This document shows positions 34,479 to 45,200 of a stretch of DNA of 64,000 nt, one piece after another; the stretch's first letter is position 1; each line of letters begins with the position of its first letter. The notes beneath the pieces were generated by a model. That model saw only the letters and a list, made by a program, of their open reading frames with translations, had not been told where the DNA came from and made no database searches. This stretch comes from CAISKJ01 sp046351555 (GTDB taxonomy: Bacteria; Myxococcota_A; Polyangia; Polyangiales; Ga0077539), in contig JAXLYI010000016.1 in the NCBI GenBank assembly GCA_046351555.1, forward strand, positions 177,376 to 241,375. The letters are read 5' to 3'. The position numbers and the translations under genes are program-made.

Positions 34479-36674
34479 ATGCCCGACACCGGTTCGTTCG
34501 ACGAGCGCGAGACGCTCGACCTCGAGATCCACCTGGGCGCCGAGGGCCCGGACGGCCACCCTGTCACCGCGAGCTCCGACGCAGGCGACGCGCGCGGTAC
34601 CTTCCGCCTGCCGCCCACGTGGGCGGGGCTGGCCGGCGGCCTCCGGGACTTCCTCGACGCGCGGCTCCCGGCGCGCGACGCGCGGCCCGTAGCGTTCGAT
34701 GGGGGCGCGCCCGAGCGACCGGCGGCGACGGCGCGCGACCTCGGGCGGGCGCTCTTCCTGGCGCTCTTCGCGGGGCGGCTGGGGCGCTGGTACGACAGGA
34801 GCCGCGGGCGCGCGGAGGTCGGTCGGCGCCCCCTGCGCCTCGGCCTCCGCGTCGACGACCCGGCGCTGGCCGAGCTGCCCTGGGAGCTGCTGTTCGACCC
34901 CGACGCGGCGACCGACGGCGACCACCTGTGCCTGACCAACGTCGCCGTCGTGCGGCGCCTCGCCGTGCTGGCCAGCAAGGACGCGGTGAAGGCCGCGCTC
35001 CCGCTCCGCATCCTGGGGATGGCGGCGGCGCCGGCCGACCTCCCGACGCTCGACGTCGCCGGGGAGAAGGCCGCGGTGGGGCGCGCCCTCGCAGAGCTCG
35101 CCGACGCCGGGCTCGTCGTGCTGAAGTGGGCCGAAGGCGGCACCCTCGAAGCCCTCCGGCACGAGCTCGACCGGGGGCCGTGGCACGTCTTCCACTTCAT
35201 CGGCCACGGCCGCCCCGGGGCGCTCCTCTTCACGCGCGACGGGGGCGAGGGCGACCCGGTCGAGGCCGCCGTCCTCGCGAAGCTCCTCGACAACCACCCC
35301 TCGCTCCGGCTCGCCGTGTTGAACGCCTGCGACGGCGCCGCCGGGGCCTCGCCGGCCGCGTTCTCGAGCACGGCGGCCGCGCTGGTGGGGCACGGGCTGC
35401 CGGCCGTCGTCGCGATGCAGGCCGCGGTCACCGACGCGGCCGCGACCCATTTCGCGCGAGCGTTCTACGAAGCGATCGCCGCGCGCCGCCCGCTCGGGGC
35501 CGCGGTCACCCTGGCGCGCGAGGCGGTCTTCAGCGCCGACGCCGAGCACGCGGAGTGGGGCGCGCCGGCGCTCTTCCTCCGCGCGGCGGACGACCGGCTC
35601 TTCGACCTGAGCGCGCCCGCGGCGGGCGACAGGGCGCCGGGCGGCGGGGCGGGGGCGTGGGAGGCGCAGGCGGGGGACGTCCTCGCCCTCAGCCGCGAGA
35701 TCGCGCGCGACCCGTCGCGGCCCGACGCCTACGCGAAGCGCGCAGAGAGCTACCTCGCGGCCAGCGCCGCCGCGCAGGCGCGCGACCCGTCGCGCGCGGC
35801 GTGGTACGCGGAACTCGCGACCGCCGACCTCCGCCGCGCGGCTTCGCTCGGGGGGGCCTCGCCGACGGGCGCCGCGGCCCTCCGGGGCCTCGCCGCGGCC
35901 GCCGCGGTAGTGGCGGCCGAGGCGCTCCGCGGCGGCGCGGCGGTCGCTGCCGACGCCGCACGGGTCGAGGGCGTGGCCGCGCGCCACGGGCTCCTCACGG
36001 CCCCCGCCCCCCTGCGCGACGTCGCGATCCTCTGGGTCGACGACGAGCCCGCGAGCGTCGCTGGCGAGACCGCCGCGCTCCGGGCGATGGGCGCGCGCGT
36101 CGACGCCAGCGGGAGCACCGAAGACGCCCTCGCGCGGCTCCGCGCGGGCGCCTACACCCTCGTCCTCTCCGACGTGAGGCGCAGCGGCAACGATACTGCG
36201 GGGTACGAGCTCCTTGCGGCGATGCGCGCGCCGCCCGACGGCGCGCCGCCCGACCCGACGCCGGTCGTCTTCTACAGCTGGCCCTCGGTCAGATCCGGCG
36301 AGACGTTCGCGGAGGCGGTGGAGAGGTGCCGCGCCAAGGTGCGCGGCGACCACGCCGACTACGCGTGCTACCCGCAGGACCTGATCGACCTCGTGCGCCG
36401 GGCCGTCGCGTCGCGCCAGGTGGTCGCGCGCTTCGAGGGGCTCACGCTCACGCTCTGCGACGGCGACGCGGGCGCGTCGTGCTTCGAAGCGCGGTCGGCG
36501 GCGGGCCTCGCGCGCTACGCGGTCGACACGCTCGCGCCGGTCGAGGGCGCGCTCCCGACCCGCGAGCGGCGCATCGTCGAGGCGTGGGCGGAGCTGCGCC
36601 GCGAAGAAATCCGCGCGGCCGACGCGCGCCGACGGGCGGGCGGGGTCGCGGGCGCGATCGCGCCGATCGCGTGA
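34479..36674 (+). CDS. CHAT protease fused to a response-regulator receiver domain
   Basis: 731 aa from an ATG with GGGGAGG upstream. The N-terminal 370 residues are the same CHAT subfamily as the WD40 and SUMF1 fusions: PWELLFDPD, HVFHFIGHG (His243), VLNACDG (Cys284). After an Ala/Gly-rich linker of about 130 residues comes a receiver domain: VAILWVDDEP (acidic pocket at 521-523), LVLSDVRRSG with candidate phospho-acceptor Asp565, then VVFYSWPSV (Thr/Ser-Lys end). The C-terminus (to 731) is a basic helical tail without a known output domain. Phosphorylation by a partner histidine kinase could thus control the protease; no kinase gene is adjacent. No membrane segment. Confidence 0.85.
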   Translation: MPDTGSFDERETLDLEIHLGAEGPDGHPVTASSDAGDARGTFRLPPTWAGLAGGLRDFLDARLPARDARPVAFDGGAPERPAATARDLGRALFLALFAGRLGRWYDRSRGRAEVGRRPLRLGLRVDDPALAELPWELLFDPDAATDGDHLCLTNVAVVRRLAVLASKDAVKAALPLRILGMAAAPADLPTLDVAGEKAAVGRALAELADAGLVVLKWAEGGTLEALRHELDRGPWHVFHFIGHGRPGALLFTRDGGEGDPVEAAVLAKLLDNHPSLRLAVLNACDGAAGASPAAFSSTAAALVGHGLPAVVAMQAAVTDAAATHFARAFYEAIAARRPLGAAVTLAREAVFSADAEHAEWGAPALFLRAADDRLFDLSAPAAGDRAPGGGAGAWEAQAGDVLALSREIARDPSRPDAYAKRAESYLAASAAAQARDPSRAAWYAELATADLRRAASLGGASPTGAAALRGLAAAAAVVAAEALRGGAAVAADAARVEGVAARHGLLTAPAPLRDVAILWVDDEPASVAGETAALRAMGARVDASGSTEDALARLRAGAYTLVLSDVRRSGNDTAGYELLAAMRAPPDGAPPDPTPVVFYSWPSVRSGETFAEAVERCRAKVRGDHADYACYPQDLIDLVRRAVASRQVVARFEGLTLTLCDGDAGASCFEARSAAGLARYAVDTLAPVEGALPTRERRIVEAWAELRREEIRAADARRRAGGVAGAIAPIA

Positions 36675-36694
36675 GCGGCGCGCGCGAATGTCCC

Positions 36695-36723
36695 TTGACG
36701 CGGGGAAGGGAGGCGCCCACCAT
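36695..36723 (+). promoter_or_regulatory. Candidate promoter for the astacin-like protease gene
   Basis: TTGACG (36695-36700), 17-base spacer, CACCAT (36718-36723), about 33 bases before the ATG. The -35 is good, the -10 weak. Confidence 0.4.
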
Positions 36724-36756
36724 CGCGTTCGTTTGGGGAACACCTGGGAGGGTGAC

Positions 36757-37557
36757 ATGAACGTTGAAGAAGCAGTTGCGATGTGCACGCCGCGCTCTCT
36801 GCCGGCGGACCAATGGCTCGAGGCCGCGCGCAAGGCGCAGGAGGTCAACCCCGAGAACGTGCCGGAGGGAGCGATCCTCGAGGACCTGGCGCGCGACGGG
36901 GAGCGGCTCGCGCTCGACATCCGGCGCCGCTGGGCGCGCAAGGGGGTGAAGCTGACGGTGGGCTTCATCGACACGCCGGCCGACCTGCGGGCGCGGCTCC
37001 TCTCGCACATGAACGCGTGGGGCAACACCGCCAACGTGTCCTTCGTCGAGTCGAACACCGACCCGAAGGTGCGCGTGGCGCGCTTCACCGCGGCGGAGGC
37101 GCGGCCGGGGATGGACGGGTACTGGTCGTACCTCGGCACCGACATCCTCACGATCCCGCGCGACGAGCCGACGATGAACCTCGAGGCCTTCACCATGGAC
37201 ACCTCGGAGGCGGAGTTCCGCCGCGTGGTGCGGCACGAGGCCGGGCACACGCTCGGCTTCCCCCACGAGCACATGCGCGCCGCGCTCATCCAGCGCCTCG
37301 ACCGCGAGAAGACCATCGCCCACTTCATGCGCACGCAGGGGTGGTCGCGGCAGGAGGTCATCAACCAGGTGCTCACGCCCCTCGAGGAGCGCCAGCTCAT
37401 CGGCACCCCGCAGGCCGACGAGACGTCCGTCATGTGCTACGAGATCCCCGGCTTCCTCACGAAGGACGGGCGGGCGATCGCGGGCGGCCACGACATCAAC
37501 AAGACCGACGCCGCCTTCGCGGGGCGCCTCTACCCCAAGGCGGCGCACTCCGCCTGA
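36757..37557 (+). CDS. Astacin-like (M12A) zinc metalloprotease
   Basis: 266 aa. The ATG at 36757 follows CTGGGAGGGTGAC; the open frame continues upstream but crosses the presumed promoter. Residues 160-170 hold HEAGHTLGFPH, the complete metzincin zinc motif (His160, Glu161, His164, Gly167, His170), and about 245 residues SVMCYEIP with the Met-turn region downstream. Bacterial astacin-like proteins are usually secreted; no signal peptide is evident here, although residues 1-60 are charged and helical. It lies directly before a caspase-like gene (44 bases), suggesting a joint transcript. Candidate roles are processing of the neighbouring proteases or an injected or intracellular toxin; neither is shown. 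Confidence 0.8.
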   Translation: MNVEEAVAMCTPRSLPADQWLEAARKAQEVNPENVPEGAILEDLARDGERLALDIRRRWARKGVKLTVGFIDTPADLRARLLSHMNAWGNTANVSFVESNTDPKVRVARFTAAEARPGMDGYWSYLGTDILTIPRDEPTMNLEAFTMDTSEAEFRRVVRHEAGHTLGFPHEHMRAALIQRLDREKTIAHFMRTQGWSRQEVINQVLTPLEERQLIGTPQADETSVMCYEIPGFLTKDGRAIAGGHDINKTDAAFAGRLYPKAAHSA

Positions 37558-37601
37558 GGGCGCGCCCCCCCGCCGTCTTCCGCCCACCGCCGAGGCCCCC
37601 C

Positions 37602-39644
37602 GTGCAAGACCCCAACGCCCCGCAGGAGCGCGCGCCGTCGCGCCTCCACGCGCTCCTCATCGGCATCGACGCGTACAAGTCCGTGAACTCGCTCTCCGGC
37701 TGCGTCAATGACATCGACGCCGTCCAGCGTCTGCTCGTCGACCGGCTGCGCGTCCCCGCGAAGGACATCCGCCGCCTCGCGGCACCGCGCACCCCGCAGC
37801 CCGGCGACCCGCCGCGGCCCGCCGACGTGCCCACCGAACCGCCGACGCGCGCCAACATCCTCGCCGCGCTCCGGGCGCTCGCCTCCGACGCGGTCGCGCC
37901 CGGCGACCGGGTGTTCATCTACTACTCGGGCCACGGCACCCAGCGGAAGGTCGTGACCCCCGACGGGCACTTCCTGCGGGAGGCGCTGATCCCCTGCGAC
38001 GACCGGGTGGTCGACGCGGACGGCGAGCGGGAGCAGTACGTCTTCGACTGGGAGCTCAACACCCTGCTCGGCAAGATCGCCGACCGGACGCCCTCGGTCA
38101 CGGCGGTCCTCGACGCATGCAACTCCGCGGGCGCCACGCGTGAGGTGCCCGCGCGCGGCGCGAAGGACCGCTTCGCCCCGTCGCCCGACGCGCCCTACGC
38201 GCTGCCCGCCGACGTCGCGCCGCCGCCGGCGCCCGCGAAGGGCGAGCGCGGCGTCGCGCTGGGCTTCGGCGGCGGGGCCCGCTGCATGGTGGTGGCCGCG
38301 TGCCTCGACAACGAGCGCGCCCGCGAGTCCGACGACGCCGACGACGACACGGCGCACGGCGAGCTCACGCGCGCGCTCCTCGCGCAGCTCGCGGCGCTGG
38401 CGGAGGCCGAGCTCCACGGGCTCTCGTGGGCGCGCATCTGGCGGCCGCTGTTCGCGGCGGTCTCCGCGGCCAACCCGTCGCAGCACCCGTGGCTGTCCGA
38501 CGGCCCGATGCGCCTCGTGTTCGGGGGGCCCCCGGTCAACGGTGACGCGGGCTACGGGGTCGCCGCCGAGGGGGCCGGGTACCGCCTCGACGCCGGCGCG
38601 CTCTCGGGCGTCACGGAGGGCGCGGAGGTCGCGGTGTACCCCGCCGCCCCCGCGAGGCTCCCGCCCCTGGGGACGCCGGAAGACCTCGCGCTCCGGCTCG
38701 GCGTCCTGAAGGTCACCTCCGCGGAGCCCGCGAGCGCCCGGGCCCGCGCGCTCACCTCGCTGCCCGCGCTGCGCGGCGGCGAACGAGGGCGGCTGGTCAA
38801 GGCGGGCGACGCGGCGCGCCTGCGCCTCGCGATCGGGGAGCCCGCGCCCTCGATCGAGGCGGAGCTTCGCAAGTCGCCCTTCGTCGAGGTGCTGCCGCCG
38901 GGGGTGAAGGGCGACGTGACGCTGGCGCGGCGCGCCGATGGCGACCGGGCCTTCGTCGACGACGTGTTCGGCGACGGGGGCAAGGACGACGAGCCCGCCT
39001 TCCCCCCGCTCCCGAGCGGCGACCCGGTCGCGGTGCGGCGCTTCGTGGAGCACTACCACCGCTACGCGGCGCCGCTGCGGCTCGCCCGCGGCTGCACCGA
39101 CCTGCCCCAGGCGCTTCGCGTGTCGGTGCTCGACTGCAACGGGCTCAAGGCGGCCGTGCCCGCCGACAAGGCGCAGGACCCGGGGCTGCCCGAGGTGGGG
39201 CGACGGAGGGGGTCGGCCTACGTGTTCAATGCGTCGGAGAAGAAGGGCGACATGTACTGCATCCGCGTCGACAACACCTCGACGCAAGACCTGGTCGTCA
39301 CGCTCTTCAACTGCGAGGACAGCGGCAAGGTGCGGAGCTACGCCGACCGCGTCGCCGTGCGCGGAGGCGGGCACGCGGTGATCTGGTGGCCCGGGCTCCT
39401 CGGCACCCCCATCCGGGCGACCCTCGAGCCGGGGCGGCGGCTCGGCGTCGACCGCCTCGTCGCCGTCGGCGCCACCAACGCCGCCGCGTCCTTCCTGCAC
39501 ATGCAGATGATCGACCAGTTCGACACCTTCCAGGCCGCGGTGCGCGGCCTCCGCGGCGGGTCCGCCGCCTTCGGCGAGCCCACCGAGCTCTGGACCGCCG
39601 CGCTCGCGGTGCTCCGCCTGGAGGCGGTGCCCGACGGCGCGTGA
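37602..39644 (+). CDS. Caspase-family protein with long C-terminal extension
   Basis: 680 aa from the GTG at 37602; no clear ribosome-binding site, but the frame upstream is Arg/Pro noise, and the first residues lead into the fold. Caspase domain residues about 15-310: LHALLIGIDAYKSVNSLSGC, FIYYSGHGTQRK (His111), AVLDACNSAGA (Cys173), WELNTLLGKIADRT. The middle (about 310-460) is charged; the C-terminal half resembles the DUF4384-type region of the caspase at 23957 (GDMYCIRVDNTSTQDLVVTLFN), followed by HAVIWWPGLLGT. It is probably cotranscribed with the astacin-like gene. Two caspases with the same C-terminal module but different linkers point to paralogous executioners. Substrate unknown. 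Confidence 0.8.
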   Translation: MQDPNAPQERAPSRLHALLIGIDAYKSVNSLSGCVNDIDAVQRLLVDRLRVPAKDIRRLAAPRTPQPGDPPRPADVPTEPPTRANILAALRALASDAVAPGDRVFIYYSGHGTQRKVVTPDGHFLREALIPCDDRVVDADGEREQYVFDWELNTLLGKIADRTPSVTAVLDACNSAGATREVPARGAKDRFAPSPDAPYALPADVAPPPAPAKGERGVALGFGGGARCMVVAACLDNERARESDDADDDTAHGELTRALLAQLAALAEAELHGLSWARIWRPLFAAVSAANPSQHPWLSDGPMRLVFGGPPVNGDAGYGVAAEGAGYRLDAGALSGVTEGAEVAVYPAAPARLPPLGTPEDLALRLGVLKVTSAEPASARARALTSLPALRGGERGRLVKAGDAARLRLAIGEPAPSIEAELRKSPFVEVLPPGVKGDVTLARRADGDRAFVDDVFGDGGKDDEPAFPPLPSGDPVAVRRFVEHYHRYAAPLRLARGCTDLPQALRVSVLDCNGLKAAVPADKAQDPGLPEVGRRRGSAYVFNASEKKGDMYCIRVDNTSTQDLVVTLFNCEDSGKVRSYADRVAVRGGGHAVIWWPGLLGTPIRATLEPGRRLGVDRLVAVGATNAAASFLHMQMIDQFDTFQAAVRGLRGGSAAFGEPTELWTAALAVLRLEAVPDGA

Positions 39645-39663
39645 CCCCCCGCGCCGATCGCGG

Positions 39664-39693
39664 TTGACGCGCCCGCGCCGCCTCGGGTGTCAT
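39664..39693 (+). promoter_or_regulatory. Candidate promoter for the DUF262-kinase/SNF2 operon
   Basis: TTGACG (39664-39669), 18-base spacer, TGTCAT (39688-39693), only about 8 bases before the likely ATG at 39702. Transcripts would be nearly leaderless from that start, or start at the next ATG (39714). Confidence 0.4.
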
Positions 39694-39701
39694 CGCCCGT
39701 G

Positions 39702-42248
39702 ATGCCCGCGCAGATGACCTTCCGCCCCTCCGAGACGCCGCTCCGTGACCTCCTCGAGGAGATCCATCGCGGCGAGTTGCAGCTCCCCGACTTCCAGCGC
39801 TCCTGGGTGTGGGACGACGACCGGATCCGTGACCTCCTCGCCAGCGTGTCGCAGGCCTGGCCCGTCGGCGCGGTCCTCTTGCTTGAGTGCGGCGGCGAGG
39901 TGCGATTCAAGGCGCGCACCGTCGAGGGGGCGCCAGCCAACGCCGGCCGCGAGCGCCGCTTGATCCTCGACGGGCAGCAGCGGCTCACGTCGCTCTACGC
40001 CACGCTGCGCTCGGGCAACGCCGCGCGCATCCCCGACGGCAAGGGCGGAGAGATCGACCGGGTGTATTACTTCGACATCCGCCGGTGCCTCGACGAGGGG
40101 GTCGAGCGCAAGGAGGCGATCCTCTCACTCGACCCGTCGCGACAGGTGCGGGAGGACTTCAACCGCAAGGTGACCCTCGACCTCTCGACGCCCGAGAAGG
40201 AGTACGAGGCGCTCTGCATCCCAGTCGCGACGGTGTTCGACTTCGCCGCGAGCCAGGAGTGGCAGTTCGGGATGAGCGAGCGCCACCAGCACGCGGCGGA
40301 GATCGCGCGGCTGTTCCACCGCTTTCAGCGCGAGGTGGCGCTGTCGGTGCAGCAGTACCGGGTGCCGTCGATCGAGCTGGGGCGCGACACCTCGCGCCGC
40401 GCCGTGTGCATGGTGTTCGAGAAGCTCAACACCGGCGGCAAGCCCCTCGACGTGTTCGAACTCGTCACCGCCACCTACGCCGCGAGCGAACACGACCTCC
40501 GCGGGGAGTGGGCGCGCCGCAAGGAGCGCCTCGCGCCCTTCGCGATCCTGAAGGACTTCGAGTCGACGGACTTCCTTCAGTCCGTGACCCTCCTCGCCTC
40601 CTGGCGCGCCCAGGGGGCCAATCGCCGCGTGGGCTGCAAGCGCGACGACATCCTCGGCCTCCCGCTGGAGCGCTACCGCGCCTGCGCCGAGGAGGTGGAG
40701 CGCGGGCTCTTCGCCGCCGCCCGCCTCCTCGAGCGCGAGCGCGTCTATGACCACGAGTCGCTGCCCTACCTCACGCAGCTCATCCCGCTGGCCGCCATCG
40801 CGGCGGCGCTCGGCCCACGCTTCCACGACGCGCCGGTGCGGGAGAAGATCCTCCGATGGTACTGGTGCGGGGTCTTCGGCGAGCTCTACAGCGGCGCGGT
40901 GGAGACGCGCTACGGGCGCGACATGGTCGAAGTCCCCGCGTGGGTCGACGGCGGCGAGGAGCCGTCGACCGTGCGCGACTGCAACTTCGTCCCGCTGCGC
41001 CTGCGCACGCTCACCACGCGCAACTCCGCGGCCTTCAAGGGCCTGGAGGTGCTCCTGCTCCACTGCGGGGCGCGCGATCCGTTCTCGGCTGAGGAGGTGA
41101 CGCCCGAGGCGTGGCGCGCCGAGGAGTACGACCTCGCCTTCGTCTTCCAGCCGAAGGACTTCCACGCGGCCGGCGACGACAAGCTCGCGCGGAGCGCGCT
41201 CAACCGCCTCGCCCTCTCGAAGCGCTCGGCGCGCCGGCTCGGGTCGGTGCTGCCGAGCGTGTGGATCCAGCGGGTCGAGCGCAGCGGGCTCTCCCCCGAG
41301 CGCGTCGACGAGATCCTCCGCTCGCACGCGATCGACCCGGCGCTGGCCCGACGCGACGACGCCGCGGCGTTGGCCCGCGACCGGGCGCGGCGCCTCCTCG
41401 ACGGCATCGAGCGGCTGACGGGCAAGGCGATCAACGGGCGGGAGTCCGACGAGACCGTGCGGGCCTTTGGCGGCGCGCTCCCGCCGAGCGAGCCCGATGC
41501 GCCGACGGCGCCGACCGAGCGCCTCTTCGGGCAGTACGAGGTGATCGAGGCGATCGGCGGCTGCGGGATGGCCGAAGGCTACAAGGTCCGCGGGCCCGAC
41601 GGGGTGGTGGCCTTCCTCAAGAAGGTGGCGGTGGAGGGGATCGGGGCCGAAGCGCTCCGGCGCGAGATCGACGTGTACAACCGCCTCCACCGCGCGGAGG
41701 CCGTCGGCGTGCTCCGGGTGCTCGGCGTCGAGCGCAACGACACGCACGTCGCGCTGTTGACCGAGTTCGCCGACGGGGGGACGCTCCGGGCGCGCGTCGA
41801 GTCGCAGCGCGGCGCGCTCGAGCCCGCAGAGGCGAAGGAGGTCGGGCTCACGGTGCTCACCGCCCTCCGCGAGCTCCACGGCCTCGACGTGGTGCACCGT
41901 GACCTCAAGCCCGACAACGTGCTCCGGGTGGACGGGCGCTGGAAGCTGGCTGACTTCGGCATCGCCAAGAACCTCCGCCGCCTCGTCACGCAGAACCGCA
42001 CCTTCCAGGGCATGGGGACGATGGGCTACGCACCGCTCGAGCAGGTGGACGGCGCGGAGGCCCACCCGAGCGCCGACGTGTACGCCTTCGGCAAGCTGCT
42101 GGTGTTTCTCCTGACGGGGCAGACCGACGTGGACAAGCTCATGCTCCCGTCGTGGGCGAAGGTCGCCCGCCAGTGCACGGCGCTCGACCCGGCGCTCCGC
42201 CCCACCCTCGACGAGGTGGAGACGGCGCTCTCTGCCATCCACGTGTAG
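39702..42248 (+). CDS. DUF262 (GmrSD/ParB-like) domain fused to a Ser/Thr protein kinase
   Basis: 848 aa. Residues about 10-560 are a DUF262 protein: LPDFQRSWVWDDDRIRDLL, ILDGQQRLTSLYA (DGQQR at 90-94, the nucleotide-handling motif) and FEKLNTGGKPLDVFELVTA. Families of this kind include type IV restriction enzymes against modified phage DNA. The C-terminal HNH nuclease domain seen in many GmrSD proteins is absent here; in its place residues about 605-848 form a protein kinase with a glycine-loop-like GGCGMAEGY, HRDLKPDN (catalytic Asp734), ADFGIAKN and a Gly/Met activation segment. So a modification-sensing ATPase is fused to a kinase. The next gene, a SNF2 helicase, begins 12 bases later, so both act together. 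Kinase targets are unknown. Confidence 0.85.
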   Translation: MPAQMTFRPSETPLRDLLEEIHRGELQLPDFQRSWVWDDDRIRDLLASVSQAWPVGAVLLLECGGEVRFKARTVEGAPANAGRERRLILDGQQRLTSLYATLRSGNAARIPDGKGGEIDRVYYFDIRRCLDEGVERKEAILSLDPSRQVREDFNRKVTLDLSTPEKEYEALCIPVATVFDFAASQEWQFGMSERHQHAAEIARLFHRFQREVALSVQQYRVPSIELGRDTSRRAVCMVFEKLNTGGKPLDVFELVTATYAASEHDLRGEWARRKERLAPFAILKDFESTDFLQSVTLLASWRAQGANRRVGCKRDDILGLPLERYRACAEEVERGLFAAARLLERERVYDHESLPYLTQLIPLAAIAAALGPRFHDAPVREKILRWYWCGVFGELYSGAVETRYGRDMVEVPAWVDGGEEPSTVRDCNFVPLRLRTLTTRNSAAFKGLEVLLLHCGARDPFSAEEVTPEAWRAEEYDLAFVFQPKDFHAAGDDKLARSALNRLALSKRSARRLGSVLPSVWIQRVERSGLSPERVDEILRSHAIDPALARRDDAAALARDRARRLLDGIERLTGKAINGRESDETVRAFGGALPPSEPDAPTAPTERLFGQYEVIEAIGGCGMAEGYKVRGPDGVVAFLKKVAVEGIGAEALRREIDVYNRLHRAEAVGVLRVLGVERNDTHVALLTEFADGGTLRARVESQRGALEPAEAKEVGLTVLTALRELHGLDVVHRDLKPDNVLRVDGRWKLADFGIAKNLRRLVTQNRTFQGMGTMGYAPLEQVDGAEAHPSADVYAFGKLLVFLLTGQTDVDKLMLPSWAKVARQCTALDPALRPTLDEVETALSAIHV

Positions 42249-42260
42249 ACGCCGCCCGCC

Positions 42261-45200
42261 GTGACCCCCGCCTCGCCGGACGACTCGCTCCGCCTCGCCC
42301 TGGAGTCCTGGCGCCTCCGCCACGCCGCGAGCTTCGCGCCGATGCTCGCTGTCCACGAGGCGCGCGTCGACCCGCTGCCCCATCAGCTCGCGGCCGTCTA
42401 CGACGCGATGCTCGCGCGTCGCCCGCTGCGCTTCCTCCTCGCGGACGACCCCGGCGCGGGCAAGACCATCATGGCCGGCCTCCTCGTCGCCGAGCTGCGC
42501 GCCCGCGGGCGCCTCGCGCGCTGCCTCGTGGTCGCGCCGGGATCGCTCGTCGACCAGTGGCGCGACGAGCTCGCCGCCCGCTTCGACCTGCGCTTCGCCG
42601 CGCCCGACCGCGACGCGCTCCGCGACCCCGAGTGGTTCGCGCGCAATCCCCTCGTCGTGGTCCGCCTCGACCAGTGCGCGCGCGACCCGCGGCTCGTCGA
42701 GCGCGTCGCCGCCGCGGGCTGGGACCTCGCCATCTTCGACGAGGCCCACCGCCTCTCGGCCACCTGGAACGGCGCCCGCCAGGACCCCACCCAGCGCCGC
42801 CGCTTCGCCGCCGCCGTCGCCGCCCGCGCGCGCGACGTGCTGCTCATGAGCGCCACGCCCCACAACGGCTCGGAGGAGAACTTCCAGGCATTCCTCCAGC
42901 TCCTCGACGTCGACCGCTTCGAAGGGCGCTACCGACCCGGCGTCCACGCGCCCCGCATCGACGACGTCATCCTCCGGCGCCTCAAGGAAGACCTCCGTCG
43001 CTTCGACGGCTCCAACCTCTTCCCGCCGCGCCGCGCGGTCACCACGCGCTTCGCCCTCTCGCCCGACGAGCAGCGCCTCTACGACCGGGTCACCGCGTAC
43101 GTGCGGGCGGAGTTTGACCGGGCCGAGGCGCAAGGGGGCGCGCGGGGACGCACCGTCGGCTTTGCCCTCACCGTGCTCCAGCGGCGCCTCGCGTCGAGCC
43201 CGCTCGCGATCGCGCGCTCGCTCCAGGCCCGGCGGGAGAAGCTCGCGGGGCGCCTCTCGGCCCTTCGAAGCGCGATGGACGTCGACGGCGACGAGCCCAC
43301 CGACGACGAGCTGGAGTCCGCCCTCGACCTCCCCGACGCCGACGCGGAGGCCGAAGAGAGCGCCCTCGCCGAAGGGGCCAGCGCCGCCCGCACCGCCGAG
43401 GAGCTCGCCGACGAGGTCGCCCGCCTGGAGTCCCTCGAAGGCGCCGCCCGCGCGCTCCTCGCTGCCCGCGTCGACCGCAAGCGCGAGGCCGTTGCGTCGC
43501 TGCTCACCGCGCCCGAAATGAGCCCCGCGGGCGGGAGGCGACGGAAGCTCGTGGTCTTCACCGAGCACCGCGACACGCTCACCTACGTGGCGGACTTCCT
43601 CGGCAACCTCCGCGGGCGGCCCGAGTGCGTCGTGGCGATCCATGGCGCGCTCGACCGGCGGCAGCGGCTGGAGGCGCAGCGGGCCTTCACCGAGCGCGAG
43701 GAGGTGGAGTTCCTCGTCGCGACCGACGCCGCGGGCGAGGGGATCAACCTCCAGTGCGCGTCGCTCGTGCTCAACTGGGACCTCCCCTGGAGCCCCGCTC
43801 GCCTCGAACAACGCTTCGGCCGCGTCCACCGCATCGGCCAGCGCGCCGACTGCCAGCTCTGGAACCTCGTCGCCGAAGGCACCCGCGAGACCGCCGTCTT
43901 CGACGCCCTCTGCCGCCGCCTCGACGAGGAGTCGCGCTCGCTCGGCGGCCAGGTGTTCGACGTCCTCGGCGCCGCCTTCGATGAGAAGCCCCTGCGGGAG
44001 TTTCTCCTCGACGCCGTTCGCGGCGGACCGCGTGACGCCGAGCGCCTCGGGGCCGACGTCGATCAACGTGTCGCCCAGGCCCTCACGCGCCAGCAGGACT
44101 TCTCCCGCCGCACCGGCGACCTCGCGGACGCCCGCGCCCGTGACCTCGCCCTCCAACGCGACCGGCTCGACGTCGCCGCCGCGATGCGCCCCGGGCCCGA
44201 GGCGGTCGGGCCGTGGTTCCGCGCGGCGCTCCAGGCGCTCGGGGCGCGCGTCTTCCCGCGCGAGACGGGCCGCTGGCGGGCCAACGTCGTCCCCGACGCG
44301 TGGCGCGCGCGCGAGCCCTCGCTCCCCGCGCGGATCGCCTGCGTCGCCTTCGACCCCGCCGCCCTCGCGCCCGGCGGCGACGACGGCGCCCTCGTCACCG
44401 CGGCCCACCCGTGGGCGCGCTCCCTGGCGGAGTCCGTCCTCGCGTCGCTCCCCCTCGACGACGTCGCGGTGCGCGTCGACCCGCTCGCCGCCGACGGCGC
44501 TCCCTGGTGGCTCGTGGCCGTGACGCAGCGGCTCCGCACCGGCGACGGCGACGCGCTCGACGAGCACGCGTGGTGCGTCGCGGTGGACGACGACGGCGCC
44601 GCGGTCGCCCTCGACGGCCCGGCGCACCTCGACCTCCGGCCGTGCACGCCCGCCGAGCGCGAGGCCGCCGCGGCGCGGGGCTGGGGCGACGCGCGCGTGC
44701 CGCCGACGCTCCTGGCCGCGGTCGATCGGGCCGTGGCGGGGCCGTGGCGGGCGGCGGTGAAGGCCGCGCACCAGCGGGCCGTGTCCGACGCGCAGCGCGA
44801 GGTCCAGTCGCGCCTGTCGTCCGAGCTCCAGCACGCCACCCAGCGGGCGGCCGAGGCGCGCGCGAAGGGGCCCCGCGCCGCCGCCGCGCTCCAGACGCAC
44901 GAGCGCGAGGCCCGCGCGCTCCAGGGGCGCCTCCTCGAACGCGCCGCGGGCTTCGACCGACGCCGCGAGGTGCTGGCCGATCCCCTCGCCCGCGTCGCCG
45001 TCGTGCGCGTGCTGCCCGCGGGGGCGCTGGGGGAGGTGCCCTTCGCGGTCGCCCACCACGCGCGCGCCGTGGCGGCGGTGTGCGCCGCGGAGCGGCTGCT
45101 GGGGCGGGCGGCGGCGGACGTGCGCGCGAACCGCCGCGGGTGGGACGTCGAGGGCCGCGACCCGGAGACGGGCCGCTGGCGGGCGTGGGTGGTGCGGGCG

